Positions 1 to 14,300 are shown, counted from the first letter of the stretch. The stretch: DNA of 64,000 nt from Cyclina sinensis (GCA_012932295.1 JAAONU010000016.1:13804111-13868110); one strand, 5' to 3'. Numbers and translations are program-made. Notes: generated by a model not told the origin, from the letters alone.

Positions 1-1414
1 TTCCGTATCTGTAAGAACTAGTGACACGCTTTGAAGATAGTTTTCAACATATGTAAGAGCATTTATAACATTTAATGTATGAATCACTTTACAGGTTGCA
101 TATAAATGCTTTTTACTTTTTCACTATTCCTATATAAATAATGTATAGATAGTAATAAAATGACAAACGGCTAAAAGATACATGTATACTAAATCATGTA
201 GAAATGTATAAGACATAAATGTTAAAGACAGCTTCAAAAAAATTGTAATAAAGTTTCACCATTTCTATTAATTTTATAGTTAAAATAGCTTTAACTCAGA
301 TCTTGACTCCTACACCTCAGATATAACAAGGGAAAGTACGAACTAGACACACTAATATAAGCATAGTAAACAAGACGATGTTTTCTTCTTTAGTATTTAA
401 GGTAGAACATTTTTAAAAAGGCTTATATTTGCAAATACACAACACAAAATCGTTGAAATACTTCCTTCTCCATTATTAGCCATTTCCCTTTGCAATATAC
501 TATGAATTGAATCAATTCTTTTGTCAGATTAATAGATTGCTCGGCTTTATTTGTCCTTTTTTCGCGATCAATGACCGCGCTCCAGAACAGGCGGATGAAA
601 TTATAGTTCTCTTACGAATCCTGAAGTGTATAGGCCATGAATATTACGTATAAATCATGAAAATGACTTCTTTATTAATAACAGCCGTAAGCCGGTACGT
701 ATTAATGACCGCAAATTATATGAGGAAGTATCTCTCATAAATTTACGATGCCGTGAGAATTCGAGTTTGCTGTCACTTCACGAAATAAAGTCATAAAATT
801 TCACTGATTTCTAATATTCATCGATTGAAAATTATACATTATGATAACGCAGACGTGATTTATGATAAATGGTGCATTTGCCGCGCACATAAATGTTATA
901 TCATCTTTATCTGAGGTACTTTTCTTTATGATAAGGCCTAGACTTTTACTAGATAATTATAGAAAATCTTCGACAACATAATTTGATTTATGAGTTATAT
1001 AACCTTATAAAGTGATGAAGCAATTCAGAATGACTGATGGCCAGAGTCACATGATAATAATGATTAAAATCAATATGTGATTAATTTAGATATTGGTAAA
1101 GCGACTTAGTCTGAACAAAACTTAATCTTTTCAGTCAAGACGCCATCTAATAGATTTCCTGTCTTTTTCTAAAGAATAGATTCTACTTTTTTCGCATCAG
1201 TATGTTATGTTACAATCTTGTTTTTTTTTCTTTCCTTTAAAAAAATCTAGCTTATTTTTAGACACTGTCGAAAATGCTAGCTAAAGATTAGATTGTTTTA
1301 ATGTTTGGGGAAATGTTGAAGCTATAATGAGCAAGATTTTTTTTATACCAAAGTCACACAAGGCTTAATAATCAACATCGTGCAAAATTGTTACTATATT
1401 TTTTCCTGTTTCAG
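1..1414. other. Presumed intron or 5' flank of the SLC16-like gene
   Basis: AT-rich sequence without a convincing exon. The transporter exon at 1415 opens with a strong acceptor (tttcctgtttcag) in phase 1, so at least one upstream coding exon must exist. I searched this stretch for the first-helix motif of monocarboxylate transporters (D-G-G-W-G-W) on the plus strand and did not see it, so that exon probably lies before base 1. Confidence 0.6.
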
Positions 1415-4400
1415 GCCCTGTTTCCAGTATTATTATAGACCGATTCAGCTGCAGGTCCGCCATGTTCATAGATGGTTGTCTTACTACAGTCGGTTGCTTA
1501 GCAACAGCATTCAGTCCGAACCTGACTTTATCCATTTTTACTTATGGCATCATAGCAGGTAAATAAATTTTGTGTCAAGATCACTTATAGATAAAATTAT
1601 TTACATGTACTAAACCCATTTTTTTTCTATTTCCGGAATAAAGTTGTGTTCTCAGTAAAGTCGAAACATTCCAAGCGACAAACTGTCGCCTACAAAAATA
1701 TTTCATTAATCATACAGTTGCGGAAATAAGTCGATTTCTGCTAGCACTGAAGCGAAAGGGGGCTCTTGGCATCGAAGGTCTTTTGATAACACGTTATTAC
1801 AGATTTGACAGTGAAAATACAAATTTATATATAGATATGTGTGTGATATTTGAAATAAAAGTCTTTTTCCATAATTGAAATTTTCATTTAGAATTAAACA
1901 GTTGTTTTAATTTTTTGGTGTGCTGCATTACTTTGATGTACTTTTTTTCATTTGGACATTAATCTCATTGTAAGATGTAATCACAGAAGGAAACAAATAA
2001 TTTTCTCTCTAATGAATCCCAAAAGAATAATGTTTGAGAAAGATACGACCGCAGTCTATTTCGTCTGACAACTTTTAATCAATGTTTATGATACCATGTT
2101 GACGTAAAAGTCAGAAATCTTCAGATGTTTTAACACAGAATTCTTCACAAGAGCGTGTCCAACTCCATAGATCACCAAAGAAAAAACAGATTAAAAAATC
2201 GTGTGACAACGTCAATCGGAAATTTCAAGCAAGAACATGGAACAAATAAATGCTGACATTTTCTTTTTCATTTATTTCTTCTTCTTTTTTTGATCTTGCA
2301 GAAGTACTAGTATCTCTGATGTTAGAAAAAAGTTTTCCATACAACCAGGAATCCGAGAGTAAATGTGTATATGAGTAGAGGTGTCTCATAAGCCCGAGAG
2401 GCTGTTCCTTTGAAATTGGTATAACACGATAATAAACAAGGACTTTTATAGAAAACGTTTATAGATAAATCGCTGTTTGAAAAAGGTTGACTTGCTTTAC
2501 GTAAATTCTACACCCTCTGGCAAGCTTATAGCAGTATTTCCACTAGATTTAACGAAGTCATTTAGTATTTTTTCGATTCACTGGTTCGTACTCTTGAAAC
2601 TAATTAGCCAATCAAAATTAAAGGTGTCACGTGTATGAAGTCGATATAAAGATCTTGTAATTAGAACACGCGCAATTCGTCTTACAAACTAAGTTAATGA
2701 ATTATGTTGGCCGTATTTCTAATTAATTAAAATCCTTCCTTTTTATACAATGTTTACTTCCAGTCATTACCAGTTAGCAGATATTCTCGATTACAACGAA
2801 CTGCTCTTTTTTATTGCTTGGTCGATAAAATCGATGTGAGATGAAAACAGCCTCTACCATTCATCAGCTCCATTAAACGAGGACAAAACACACCAAGGAT
2901 TACAGTGTGCTTAAAATCCTAATGAAGCCCTGCCTTTTCATTATAATAGCTCATTCATTCCTGCTGACAGAACTATATAACATGTGTTCTACTTCTGAAC
3001 CCTAGCAAAGATATAGCATTTATTAAAAAAATTGATATTGAGTGTCCATAAAAGAATGTAGCTAGAAAATACTGCTTTCATATTGTTCTGTCACTTATGT
3101 CTGAGGGATATTTTATTGAAACAGAAGTCTTAAGTTGTCATACGTGTAATTACTCCTTTTTTTAAAAAATCTGAAATCTGCACAAAGACTCGGTCAACGT
3201 TAGCCGGTAGGAGGTGTACAGAGTTAGCTAAGCAGACGAAATTTTAAAACTGTTTTTTTATTAATTTCAGGTTTTGGGGGAGGTGTTGGCTACACGGCAA
3301 CGATGGTTGTGGTCGGGTTCAACTTCAGAAGGTGGAGAAATACGGCACTTGGAATAGCGGTGTCGGGGGTCGGGGTTGGTACCTGCATTCTTACACCTGT
3401 CATGGACGTGTTACGAGATTTCTACGGCAATGCTGGGTATTTTATCATTCTTGCAGGAATTGGTTTACACAAGTGCCTTTTTGCTGTGCTGTGTAAACCT
3501 TCTAGATTGGAATTAATGAGACAAGATTCAATAAGGACAGAAAACGACGAACAAATATGCAGGCGACAGCTACTGAAACACTATGCAAAAGTGTATGCTA
3601 ATAAATTGATCATATGTTTCTCGCTCAGTTTAATGTTATTTAGTATAGGAACTTATATGATATTTCTTCATCTACCCCATTTTGCAGTTACCAAAGGACA
3701 CAGCTCCATAGCGGCTTCGTTGCTAATTTCCTCTTGCGGTTTTGCGACAATCGTTGCGCGTGTGATGACATCATTGATATCAGAGACCAAAAATATTGAC
3801 GAAGTAATTCTGTATTCAGGGTCATTTGGCTCACTCGCTCTAGGAACTTTTTTGTTTCCCCTTTACTCCAGGACATATACGGGTCTTATAATATATTCAC
3901 TTTTACTGGGTGCCTATTTTGGCGGGTGCTATGCAGTTATGAACACTATCAATATTAAACTGGTTGGTATAAAGTACCTATCCATAGCCACGGGTATGGA
4001 GCTCATATTTTGTGCAGTCGGAACTGCCGTCGGGCCTGTGATAACTGGTAAGTATAGCAGACGAACTTTTTACTAACTTCCTTTCCATAATAATGTGGTT
4101 GAGGTTTTGTATTTGCTAAACAAACAAAAAACTCAATAGCTAATTTGTAAAGGCGTTGCTGTAAGGAAGCGACCACTGTTCGAACCCCTGCCAAAGCTTT
4201 AAGAGTGTACATGGACAGTGACTAGTTATCTGTTATTTTAAGCAAGTAATGAAAGTTAATTACCATCTCTCAAAGAATATTGGTTCTCTCAGGATTTGTC
4301 AAAAGAACGACAGATTTGCTTTTTGAGGAGCTTGCAATAGCAAAGATTCAGGCATTCACACCATTATAAAATGAAATTAAGGAAGAGGATAAAGAAATGC

Positions 4401-6379
4401 TAAGGTCACTGAACCTTTCGGATTATCTGTGTATAATTGTGCAAGCCAGAACTCAATCATTTCGCCAAAACGTGTTCTAAAGTTGACAAAAACCAAAGAC
4501 CTAAACTGCTTGTGTTACGGCAGAAATATTGATATTACAGAATAGCCAGTCCATAGAATAACGACTCCTTTACAAAATGTATTTATCACTTATATATGTA
4601 CAAGTTTAATCATAACAACTTTACGAATGGAGAAAAACGATACCACGATACCACGAGTGTGAAACTACAGTTGATATAGTAATCCACATTTTTATGCACA
4701 TTGTTTTTAAATTTTTTAAGGAATGGAAGATTTCATTGCGATAATACCTATGTGAAACAAGTGAGTGGAACGAATCATTCTGCAAATGGCCGTACTCCTG
4801 AAAATTTATCGAGATATCCGTGCAAAACTGCTGTACCTCTTTCCTATTTTATATGCAGTTACAATAGTTCTGCAGTGAGTCCTCGTTGTGTAATTCGCCA
4901 GTGTGTATGATTTATTTTTTCAGGTGTGATAGTAGATAAAGGCGGTACCTATGACCACGCTTTTATGATAGCAGGTATATATTTCATGTATTTCTTCCAG
5001 TATAGACATTTTATTTCGATATGATTCAACATTTTTATGTATTTCAGTTTGCAGGGCTCTGCAGCATAATTGATTGTAGATTTTATCTCACATCTTATAT
5101 TTCGGTGCATTAAGATCATTTTAAACGTGTGAAATTCGTGGTGAGATAAAGTAAATAGGAGATAAATCTTCGGAAATAAAACAATTCTAATGGTGGTTTG
5201 ACCCAAAATACGACAGTATCTGTGCAAAAAGAACGTTTCTGGTTGATGTACTTTGTTCTTACTACAGTTTCAGTGTAATTTTATCCATGAGGATAGATAA
5301 TCCCATTTTGCCTTGTCCTACTTATTTTCGTATGGTATTATTCAAGTTCAGGTAGGAAATATAATCAGCGAAAGCTATAACTTGCTATATTTTAAAAACA
5401 AAACGAAGAAAAATAATAACTTCGTATAAACTTGATCTGTAAACGTTAATTAAAATTAAAGACCTATTGATCTAAAAATATGTAACCCTTTTTATATAAA
5501 TGTCACATGACCTTAGACAATGTGGGAAATCATGTGACTAAATTTGGAAAAATGGCCGCCAGACACCGTCGATTCGCCTAAAAAATCAGATAAGTCTGTT
5601 TTGTTATCGCACTGGTCAGGTTTTTACCTATCCTTTTATATGGTCCCTTCCAAGCGCTTTCTCCGGCTATACAAATCTTCATAGAACGGCCAAGTTTTGG
5701 AGAACACATCGACACAAAATTAGTTCGAGAAAGCATAAAAAAAAATTTCAGCAATCTGATTTTTGTCGAAGTGTTCTCCAAAACTTGGTCGGTCTATGAA
5801 GAGGTTTGTACAGCCGGGTAAAGCGTGTAAGTTACTAAATTTAATCTCGTGATTCCCCGCATTGTTAGAAAGGGCTCCATAATAGTTTTACGTTAATTAA
5901 AATGAACAAGCAAACGATTTCGCCCACAAATTGCTTTCTTTGACGCGTTCTCACCTTTGTTTGCAAATGTTTCAGCATTCGTTATACTCATTGCGGCTGC
6001 GCTAGGAATGGCGGCAGTAGTATTCCAGCCAAATGATGACATTCAAGACCTTCCGGATATGGACTTTGTCGTCACAAATAATGGTGACGTCATTAACGAA
6101 ACGTGCACAGCTTCGTCAATGATTGCGAGCAGTAACAGCAAGCAAGGAAAGCAAAGCAATGTCGATCTTGAGGAGAAACAAGATTCCGAATGTCAAGAAT
6201 TCTCTGCGGAACACAAAATGACTTGTTCCGGTAGCGGTTGTATGTCAACGTCTAATCAGAGAGGCTGTAACATATACGCCGACAGTCCAGAAATAGAACC
6301 TTTAAATTTTACTGAAGAAATACAACGACTGTTACATGGCGAGGAAATAAAATTCATTGATGACAATGATGATTTGTGA
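1415..6379 (+). CDS. Monocarboxylate transporter-like protein (SLC16/MCT family, MFS), 5'-partial
   Basis: Coding exons are 1415-1558, 3271-4047, 4924-4974 and 5976-6379 (stop TGA). All joins are phase 1 with GT-AG sites and give about 458 codons of C-terminal sequence. The first exon reads GPVSSIIIDRF, matching the region after transmembrane helix 1 of MCTs. The second holds GFNFRRWRNTALGIAVSG, fitting the conserved MCT helix-5 motif (YFxKRRxLAxGxAxAG). Hydrophobic helices continue to AFVILIAAALGMAAVVF in the last exon. A hydrophilic cytoplasmic tail of about 115 residues follows, acidic at its end. Family members move monocarboxylates or related solutes with protons across the plasma membrane; the substrate here cannot be read from sequence. 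The N-terminal D-G-G-W-G-W motif is missing with the upstream exon. The family call is strong; assignment to a particular SLC16 member is not possible. Confidence 0.85.
5653..5827. repeat. Imperfect inverted repeat (hairpin) in intron 3 of the SLC16-like gene
   Basis: The arm at 5653-5718 and the arm at 5761-5827 are reverse complements with a few mismatches. Both contain the core ccaagttttggagaacac or its complement, and ttcatag next to ggctatac/ggctgtac. The spacer is about 42 bp. It could be a short palindromic transposon remnant. No flanking target duplication is obvious. Confidence 0.75.
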
Positions 6380-6520
6380 TTGAAATCATTATATATAAGT
6401 CAATACTTTAACACAATTGGAACTGTTAGCCATATCCTAAGCTTCAATGCATTCAATACAAAAATAGAGAAATAATGCGACGTGATAGATCTATCATAAC
6501 TATCCGTATGCAATGCGTGA

Positions 6521-6543
6521 GGGGGGGGGGGGGGGGGGGGGGG
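6521..6543 (+). repeat. Run of 23 G in the likely 3' UTR of the SLC16-like gene
   Basis: An uninterrupted G run lies 142 nt after the stop codon and before a candidate AATAAA signal, so it is probably transcribed into the 3' UTR. Its true length may be uncertain in the assembly. Confidence 0.9.
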
Positions 6544-6600
6544 TGGCAAGGGACTAAGCATTTTTCGAAAGCTGCTCACAGAAAAATATATTATGTTCAA

Positions 6601-6606
6601 AATAAA
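6601..6606 (+). terminator. Candidate polyadenylation signal AATAAA, SLC16-like gene
   Basis: This is the first AATAAA downstream of the TGA at 6377-6379, about 220 nt away. There is no transcript evidence. Confidence 0.45.
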
Positions 6607-7161
6607 GCATATGTTAATTGTTAGAAAAAAGGAGGTAAACATGTCATTCAATTGAAACTTTAAGCAGCGGTCTCTTGAAATACCTTTTTTTTTATCAGAA
6701 TATGAAATATAGAGCAACAGCGTAACATTCAGTCTTAAATCAACTTTTACTTTATTATTCGAAGCTCTAGTCTATGTTTTACATTTTCGTGAGATTTATG
6801 AGGTAGTGTTCATGGCGTGGGCAATGGCAATATTTAATTTTAATTCCTTCTACAGCTATCGCAATTGCCTATCTGGGGTCAAATATTTAATAGAAACAAA
6901 TTTTAGTAAGGCTACGGAGAGCAGTTGATACACAAATCAGGCTTTCTGAGTGACTGCACAGGAAATTCCTTAATTGTAAAACTCCCTTAATTTCTTTTTC
7001 GAATTTTTATATGTAACATATATTTATATGTATATATGTTTATATGTAATAAGTAATTTATCAGAGTGAATTTTTATATAGTGTTCCCTTGAAGAGACAA
7101 GGCAATAAATAACTAATAAACATTGCTGGTGATTCATTCTTAATTTCTTTGCAATCATCTT

Positions 7162-7192
<31 letters not shown>

Positions 7193-8280
7193 AGCAGCAG
7201 TAGTGGCAAAAGGTTGTATCGCCTTCATCAGAGACAATGCAGAATTATTGTACTTTGTAAGAAGTCTCGTAAATTAACAACTTCGGGAACTCATCATCGC
7301 CATAATACGTACGACTACAATCGTCATCATTATCATCATTTATACCATCTAAAGCACGGGACTGTATAACACTTACTTGTTTTGATACGTGAAAAATACG
7401 TAAAGCGTTATACCAGGTTATTTACAAAATTGAAAATGTAATATGGAGCAAACGAAAAAGGAAAGGGACAATCTGGTATATCTAGAACTTAGGTATTCCT
7501 ATCTAAAATCATAAAATTCATTAGTCCATGTTGTCAGAAGTTATGGGCATTCCGGTTTCTGTTTAAGACCTTACCCTGAACATCTTTTAATAAAAATCCA
7601 CCATTTTAGGTACGTAATCTTATGAATATCATTTCATGATAAAAACCACCAGTGTTATGTTTTCTCGCATTTAAGTGACCAGACATGATGAATGGCCGTT
7701 AGAACTTATAACGGCGACGTTACAATTTTACTTATCTCAATGCACGACTGACTCAGGGGCGTGCTGTATTAAGAGACAAATCTTGTAATAGTTTCTAGTA
7801 ACATATTTACAAACTCCCGTCTGCCAGAAATAAACAGGTGCGAGATTTTGTTTGATTATGATAGGAAGCAAATGAAGCGACCCGTGTAGATGGAGGAGGG
7901 TCAATTCTGTTGAAGCGATGATAAAAATACTAAAAATACAGCTCACATGTGGTGTGAGATAACAATCTTAAACTGTTAAAATTTCGGTAGTATCTCATTG
8001 GCACCAGAAACGTTAATGGGAATTTAGCGTCTCTGTGAAATATATAAATGTGTGGGATTTTTAGGTTTTAGTTTAAAGTGTTTTACTTGTTGAAAGCCTC
8101 GGAATTATTTTCGGAATAAGGTGAATGATTTAAAAGCTGCGGATGAAATGTTATATACAGAGGAAAAAATATAATTTCAACGGGTTCTCAAGATATTTTC
8201 TTGTAATTTTGAAGCCGAATTCAGTGATAAGATGAAATAGTTCGATTCAAAATTTAACCACAACATCAGGGGTTCAAAGT
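6607..8280. other. Intergenic region with CAT/CAG microsatellite
   Basis: No gene seen. A CAT array passes directly into a CAG array at about 7154-7200, and ATC-rich sequence recurs near 7321-7341. The end of this stretch is the likely promoter and 5' UTR of the EFCC1-like gene. A short direct repeat built on accacaacatc(a/c)gggg lies at about 8259-8300, just before its start codon. Confidence 0.6.
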
Positions 8281-8310
8281 TAAACCACAACATCCGGGGC
8301 AGACTCAAAT

Positions 8311-11300
8311 ATGAGTTTGGTGCCACAGTCGCCGAGGGTAGGCCGTTCTCCAAAACTAAAGGCAAAATGGCTCTCAAATACTATGGCCTATCAGTATGGA
8401 AACAACGGGACAAAGAAAAGTGAAATTATCGTCCTCTCTAACAATTTGGATCAATATCTACAAGACATATTTCAGAGTATAGATACCAAGGGGCGTGGGA
8501 AAATCTCTGGGGAGGAGTTCCGTCTCTTATGCGATGTTCTGAATTTACGAGAAAACACGATTAACCGGGAAACAGATAATGATCTAGGGTTTAAAGATTT
8601 TCATGACAGATTATGTGAGCATTTCGCTTGTTACGGGGATTATACCGGATTTCTTGTTAACCAAACATTCCGTGCTATGAACACTGACAATGCCAAAAAC
8701 GAAAATTCAATATCAAAACATCCCAATCGTACCAAGCTTACACAATTTCAAAAACGTATGGCAAACGGGAACGGTCATAAATGCGTACACGATGCTGAAA
8801 TTTTCAAAAACTGGGATAAACTCCGTTTGTCGGGTTTCCGGCTGAGTGAAATGAGGGAACATATAGATCAAATGTTATACGAGGTGTCTTACCACAAAGA
8901 GGAATCACAGACATTAAAAGAGATTATTGAAGATTTGAGAACAATGCTGCAGGCTTCAGACGCCCAAAATATCGGTATGCAAGTCGCGCTGAAGAAATAC
9001 CAGCGTAATCTTGTGACTGCATCAGAATTTAGTAGTATGATACCTAACGGAAGTAACAGACATTCCATGCCGTCGGGTAGCAATACTCTCGTTTATAAGC
9101 CCCTGAAAGGTACGAAATATCCTTCATGTTATCTTTAAATACTTGGATTTTGAGAAAAAAAGATCAAAAATATGCAATTGCACTTCCCAAAGCATGAAAA
9201 AACTCGATTTAACAAACTTGTTTTTATATCTAATATTCATTATATTACCCAACAAACAACATCAGAGTAATATCTCAGAAATTGATTTTAAATTTTGGTA
9301 TTCAGCTAAAACAAGAAATCACTGGAGTAATGTTTCCTGTTTGTATTAAATCTTATAACTTCTCTACACGGGGTGGTCATACCACGTGGTATATGATGTC
9401 ATTTAGACTGTCGCGAGGAGCAGCATTATTTGGACTCGATTCGGAGGAGGAAACTGCTGTATTTTATTTCTACTTCAATATATAGAGGCATAGTGCATGC
9501 AAAGCGGAAATGTGTGCCCTACATACAGGGCCTAATGATTCTTTTGCCAGATGTATAGTTTTTCTGAACATTAGAGAAATAAAAATCTCGTAACAATATG
9601 TTTGCTATCATGAAAAGCGCCAATCTCCCACGCAGTGATCTCCCCTTACAGGATTAGATCTCAGCCGTTACAACATTTTCGTCAAGATTTTTGACGATAT
9701 GATTTTTTTTCAATTTTGATTTTTTTTCTAAAAAGTTAACACGATTTTGCTAATGTTTCAAGACTGTAAGGTGTTAGATGTGAACTCAAATAAAAAATAA
9801 TTTCGGAAACATAAATACTATGAGAATAATTCTAATATCGCATCGTTTATTTCAAAACAATATGACCGCTTTTGAAAAAAAATCATTCAAGTCATCAATA
9901 CTACTGAACTAAAGTTCTTTTGTAACAGAAATGAAATTTTGTCAATCATATCGGCAGACTTGGCACCAGAGCTCAAATTATAGTGTCGTTGTTTATCACA
10001 GCTGAAACAATTTTTCAACGGTTTCTTTGGTGTATCCGCCATCTTGACACAATCATGTGATAAGACCATCATCACGTGATTCGTGTGAAGGCAGTGGTTA
10101 CTGAGCGTAGCGTAACCGGTGCGCGGAGTTTAGAAAAGCGTACAGTTTTCCCGATCGTCATAAAATTCTGTACATCTGACAACAGAATCATCAAGACTAA
10201 TGTAGTAGGACATAATATTCCACTTCGCATGCGCTATATATACCATTAAAATTGATGAAGAAATAAAATAATTACAACAGTTTACTCCTCTAAATCGAGT
10301 CAAAATAATGCTGCTCGTGATAGCCTTGGTATGGCCACTTTGCTACACGTCTTAGCAAACTAATCAGAACGTTATCTAGTTTTCAAGAAAATTTTGTTCA
10401 AATAATGGTTGAACACTAGGGATTCTTTTAAAAGTCAAATGATAGCTGTCCAACAAGAATCGTAAAAACAAAAAGTTCGTCGCTTTTGTCGACTGTGAGC
10501 TGTTTTCTTTAGCATCGGATTTAGCTAATCATGTATGGAAAAGGAAGATGTGAAAATTCCTATGCAAACTATCTGCCCTGTTTTGTTCTTTTCATAGCAA
10601 TATCGCCTCGTTATTGTAGGTGAGGAGAACTCGGTGCGAACACTAGCGCGGGAACTGACCCAACTCAGGGAGCTGAGAGACAAAGAAGTTAAAGAGCTCA
10701 TCAATTTCAACAATCAGTTACAGGTAATGTTTGTTCATTTATGATTTCACGTCTGCTTAAAACCTACAATAACTATGTGTCTTTAGCGCAAGCTCTAAGA
10801 AAGAAACTAAAACACAAATGCTGTAATTATATCACTTATCAAATAATCGAAGTAAGTTTGTACATGTACTTTGGGAAAAAAAGAAGATCTTCTACAAATA
10901 CTTCCCTGTATCAGAAGAGACAATCATTGGTTGTTAATCAAGCTGGTCAGCCACTGTCTGGTACATTATTGCATGTCTTAATGCAATATATTGTCTACTG
11001 TAGTTGGTACAGTATCACATGTTCCGTGAAGCAACCATACATGCATTAATGGTTTTTGATCAAGTTAACTTTTTGTAGGCCTTTGCTTTAACTACCACGA
11101 ACAAAATTATGAATAGCCATGATGTCTGCCTGGTGCAAACTATAACAGAGCGCAGAGTGACAGCTAACTTTTGTGAATTTTTTTCAGCACGATTTGACTG
11201 ATATGTCACGCGAGATTGTTCGTTTGGAAAACGAAAACAGACGACAATCTGGCCAGCTGGAATTAATCGTAAAGACATACAGGTGTGTCTCTTATTGTCA

Positions 11301-14300
11301 GTAGAAATTAAATAATTGACGATTCCTTCTTTTTGCATCTGATATAGAATTCCTTCCCCTCTCTCTTTTCTCCCTTCCCCCAACACCCCCCCCCCCCCCT
11401 CCAACACCCCAAAAAAATCTGCAAAAGCAGCTTCTTTTCTTTTCTTTATCTTAGTTAAATGACCATTTTCCATAATGCAAGAGCCAGGGAATCAAATACA
11501 ACAACAAACCAAATTATTACAATTGCATTTCTTCTATCTATCTACACACTTTTCTCGTTTACTTGTTTGTTCGTCTGTGTTAGGAGTTGAAGGAATATGA
11601 TTAAGCCTGAGAGGGAGCGATCTGAAGTTACAAAGACTATATGTAAAATTATATTTTCTTTCAGATGTTGTCGGGAGTTGTTTGCAGTTTGTGTGGAGAG
11701 TTTTAAGGAAGTTGAGAACGCCGGTGATACTCCACTTACACCCAGCTCCGTGCCCCAGTCCCCAATCCTTGTCCGGACACCAAACTGTACTCCAAATCTT
11801 AAGAGGAGATTCTCTTTCTCCGGCAAAACAAGGTATATACATGAGACGAGTTTTTATAAAACAGCTGTTCAAAGTATTTTATACAACAGACCTACATTTT
11901 TCAACTACAAGTACATATTCAGCTATACTCCAGTCAATAACTGTAAAAGACCACAGTAACTCAAATGATAAGTGTGATAACAATTTTGCTACAACGATCA
12001 GCATTTAAAACAAATCGCCACAAGGACAATTTAGCGTAAGTACCTACTAGCAATGCAATTAGACTTAATAACAATCATGAGTGATTTCTATAAAGATTTC
12101 GCCCTAGGGGTGGATTCAGTAACAATACTAGTATAGATTAAATAAATTATTCTAACGATACTTTGCGGCGTCGTATAGAGAGAGAGGTCGTCAAACATAG
12201 CATATTTTGCTATATACATACTGAAATACATCGTTACGTCATCACGACGTCATCTTGTATTTTGTCGCACCAAAAAATGAACCGAAATGTAAATGCCAAA
12301 ATGATTAACGTCATAGTCTATGTTAGATCGGTGAATATACAACGGCACCAAGTAGTAACCCAGTAATTTAACCATGGATTTAGCCCAGGGCCTTTTATTT
12401 TAAAACTCTTTTAAAGTATTAAGAAATATTACTCAGCAGTGTTATCTTCAAAAGAAATGTACCATTTTATTTCCAGAATCAACGACACCACAAGCTCCGA
12501 ACTACAAGGTGAAGATGCCTCAGGTAGGTGAACATTTTTTTTTTAATTTTCTGAATTTATCATTCATGTTTCATCTGCCTGGTCTAGCTACCAGATCAAA
12601 GCAAATTTATAATAACGAATAACGGAAAAGATAACATAGACCACTATGCATATCCATGCTTTAATCCATTCTCTAATACTCTGATATTCTCTAATAAAAT
12701 CGTATCAAATTCATACACTGTAAATGTTAGAAACGGAGCGCTTGAATGTTTCTAGTACATTATTCGATTGTCTGTTCCTCAAAAACATACGAGCACTTGT
12801 AAATCAAAGACAGTCGTTATGTTTACTTACTAACAGCAAGTTAAATATGCAGAATTTACAGCAACATCTTAAGATGCAAATCTTTACAATAATCTGTGGT
12901 GTATTAGTTCATTCATGTTGGAGCTTTTCAAACGTGAGTCATCATATAAACATGTACATGAATAATTTCAATTAAATCTTTAAAAATGTCAGTGTTGTTC
13001 CCATCAAGAAGAAGGGGAATTTAAGCACGGCCATGGTGACACTTTTTGGCAACAGAAGCTTATGGCCCTACTGTAACAATGTTATTTTTCTATTGACGAT
13101 CAGAATACTTCGTACTGTGAAGCAGAAAGATATAAAACCGTGTTTAAAACAAATGCTGGCATTATCAATGACGTGTTATTCTTTAAATGATATGCGTGTA
13201 TATCTGATACAGTTTATAATAGATTAGTTCAGCTGAACGACCCTTCGAGTTTCAGATAAAAAATTGTGTCAGTATCAGAAGTGCTGTTCTATAAATAGTT
13301 GAAAATAAAAATGTATTTTCCTTTGGAGCAAACAAATAAAAAAGGCAAATATATTTTTTGGTGTTTGTAAATCGTAAATACAGAAAATATATCTGATTAG
13401 ATGTTAAGGGTCATAAACTTAACGTTTCAGATAAAATCGACAAGAGCACCGCTGACTTAGAGGCAGACGAACACTTCCCACCGGAAGTTATCTTGATAAA
13501 GAGGCTAGAGCACGAGATAAGAACGCAGTCGGAGGCTTATAATACACAGCAACAGGTAAAGCACCGAACTTCAGAAAAATTGTTATTTTAAAAACTTTAT
13601 CAGATCTGGTTAATAACGCTTTATCAACAAATCTGCATGACCTTGAAACTGCGTTGCAGATGTTTGAAACACGCGTATTTTAATACTTATTTTATTGTTA
13701 TAGCTCTATAAGATAAAAACATGTCGGTCAACAAAAAAGAACAAATTAAAAAAAAACTAATTGCATGGGCTGTAATGCAAATGCCTTAAGCTTTCGAAAA
13801 ACAATCTGTTTTTCAGTGTTGGGTCTTGCGAATCCTTCCGATAGAAAAATCCATTGTTTTCGGAACGTACACTTATACTTAAATTCGGTTGTGGAGTAAA
13901 CATGTTGGCAATTCTTGTAAAAATGATAATTCGAGTTAAACATTTAATACATTTTATATTACCAGCTTATACATCGTTTCATCTTTAATTAAACTGTATC
14001 TTCTTAATCGGGTTTGAGACTGATAACTTAGTTTTATGCAGGAAATGGCGAGACTTGAGACAGAGTTAGAATTATGCAGACGACATCTTCAGACGTCGAA
14101 TTTTCAGGTTGAGGCTCTAGAGACAGAATGTAGTCGTCTGCTAGCATTAGAGGACCAGCTAGTGTCTGTATTTCGTCTGCTGCAGAAGGGACGGAGTCTG
14201 TGTCTCAGTCGGAAAACCCTTGGGCAGCTTTTACTAGATGTGATTGATTCGAGTTTTGGCGAGGATGAACAAGGTACATGATTTAAAGAACTGGGTAATT

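Noticed and set aside
6400..6717. Minus-strand ORF with a poly-proline run
   Set aside because: The prolines are the complement of the G homopolymer, and the remainder is unconserved.
11534..12008. Several overlapping ORFs of 94-120 codons on both strands
   Set aside because: Only exon 11665-11832 in the EFCC1-like frame has good splice sites and phase continuity. The rest are alternative frames of it and of its flanking intron.
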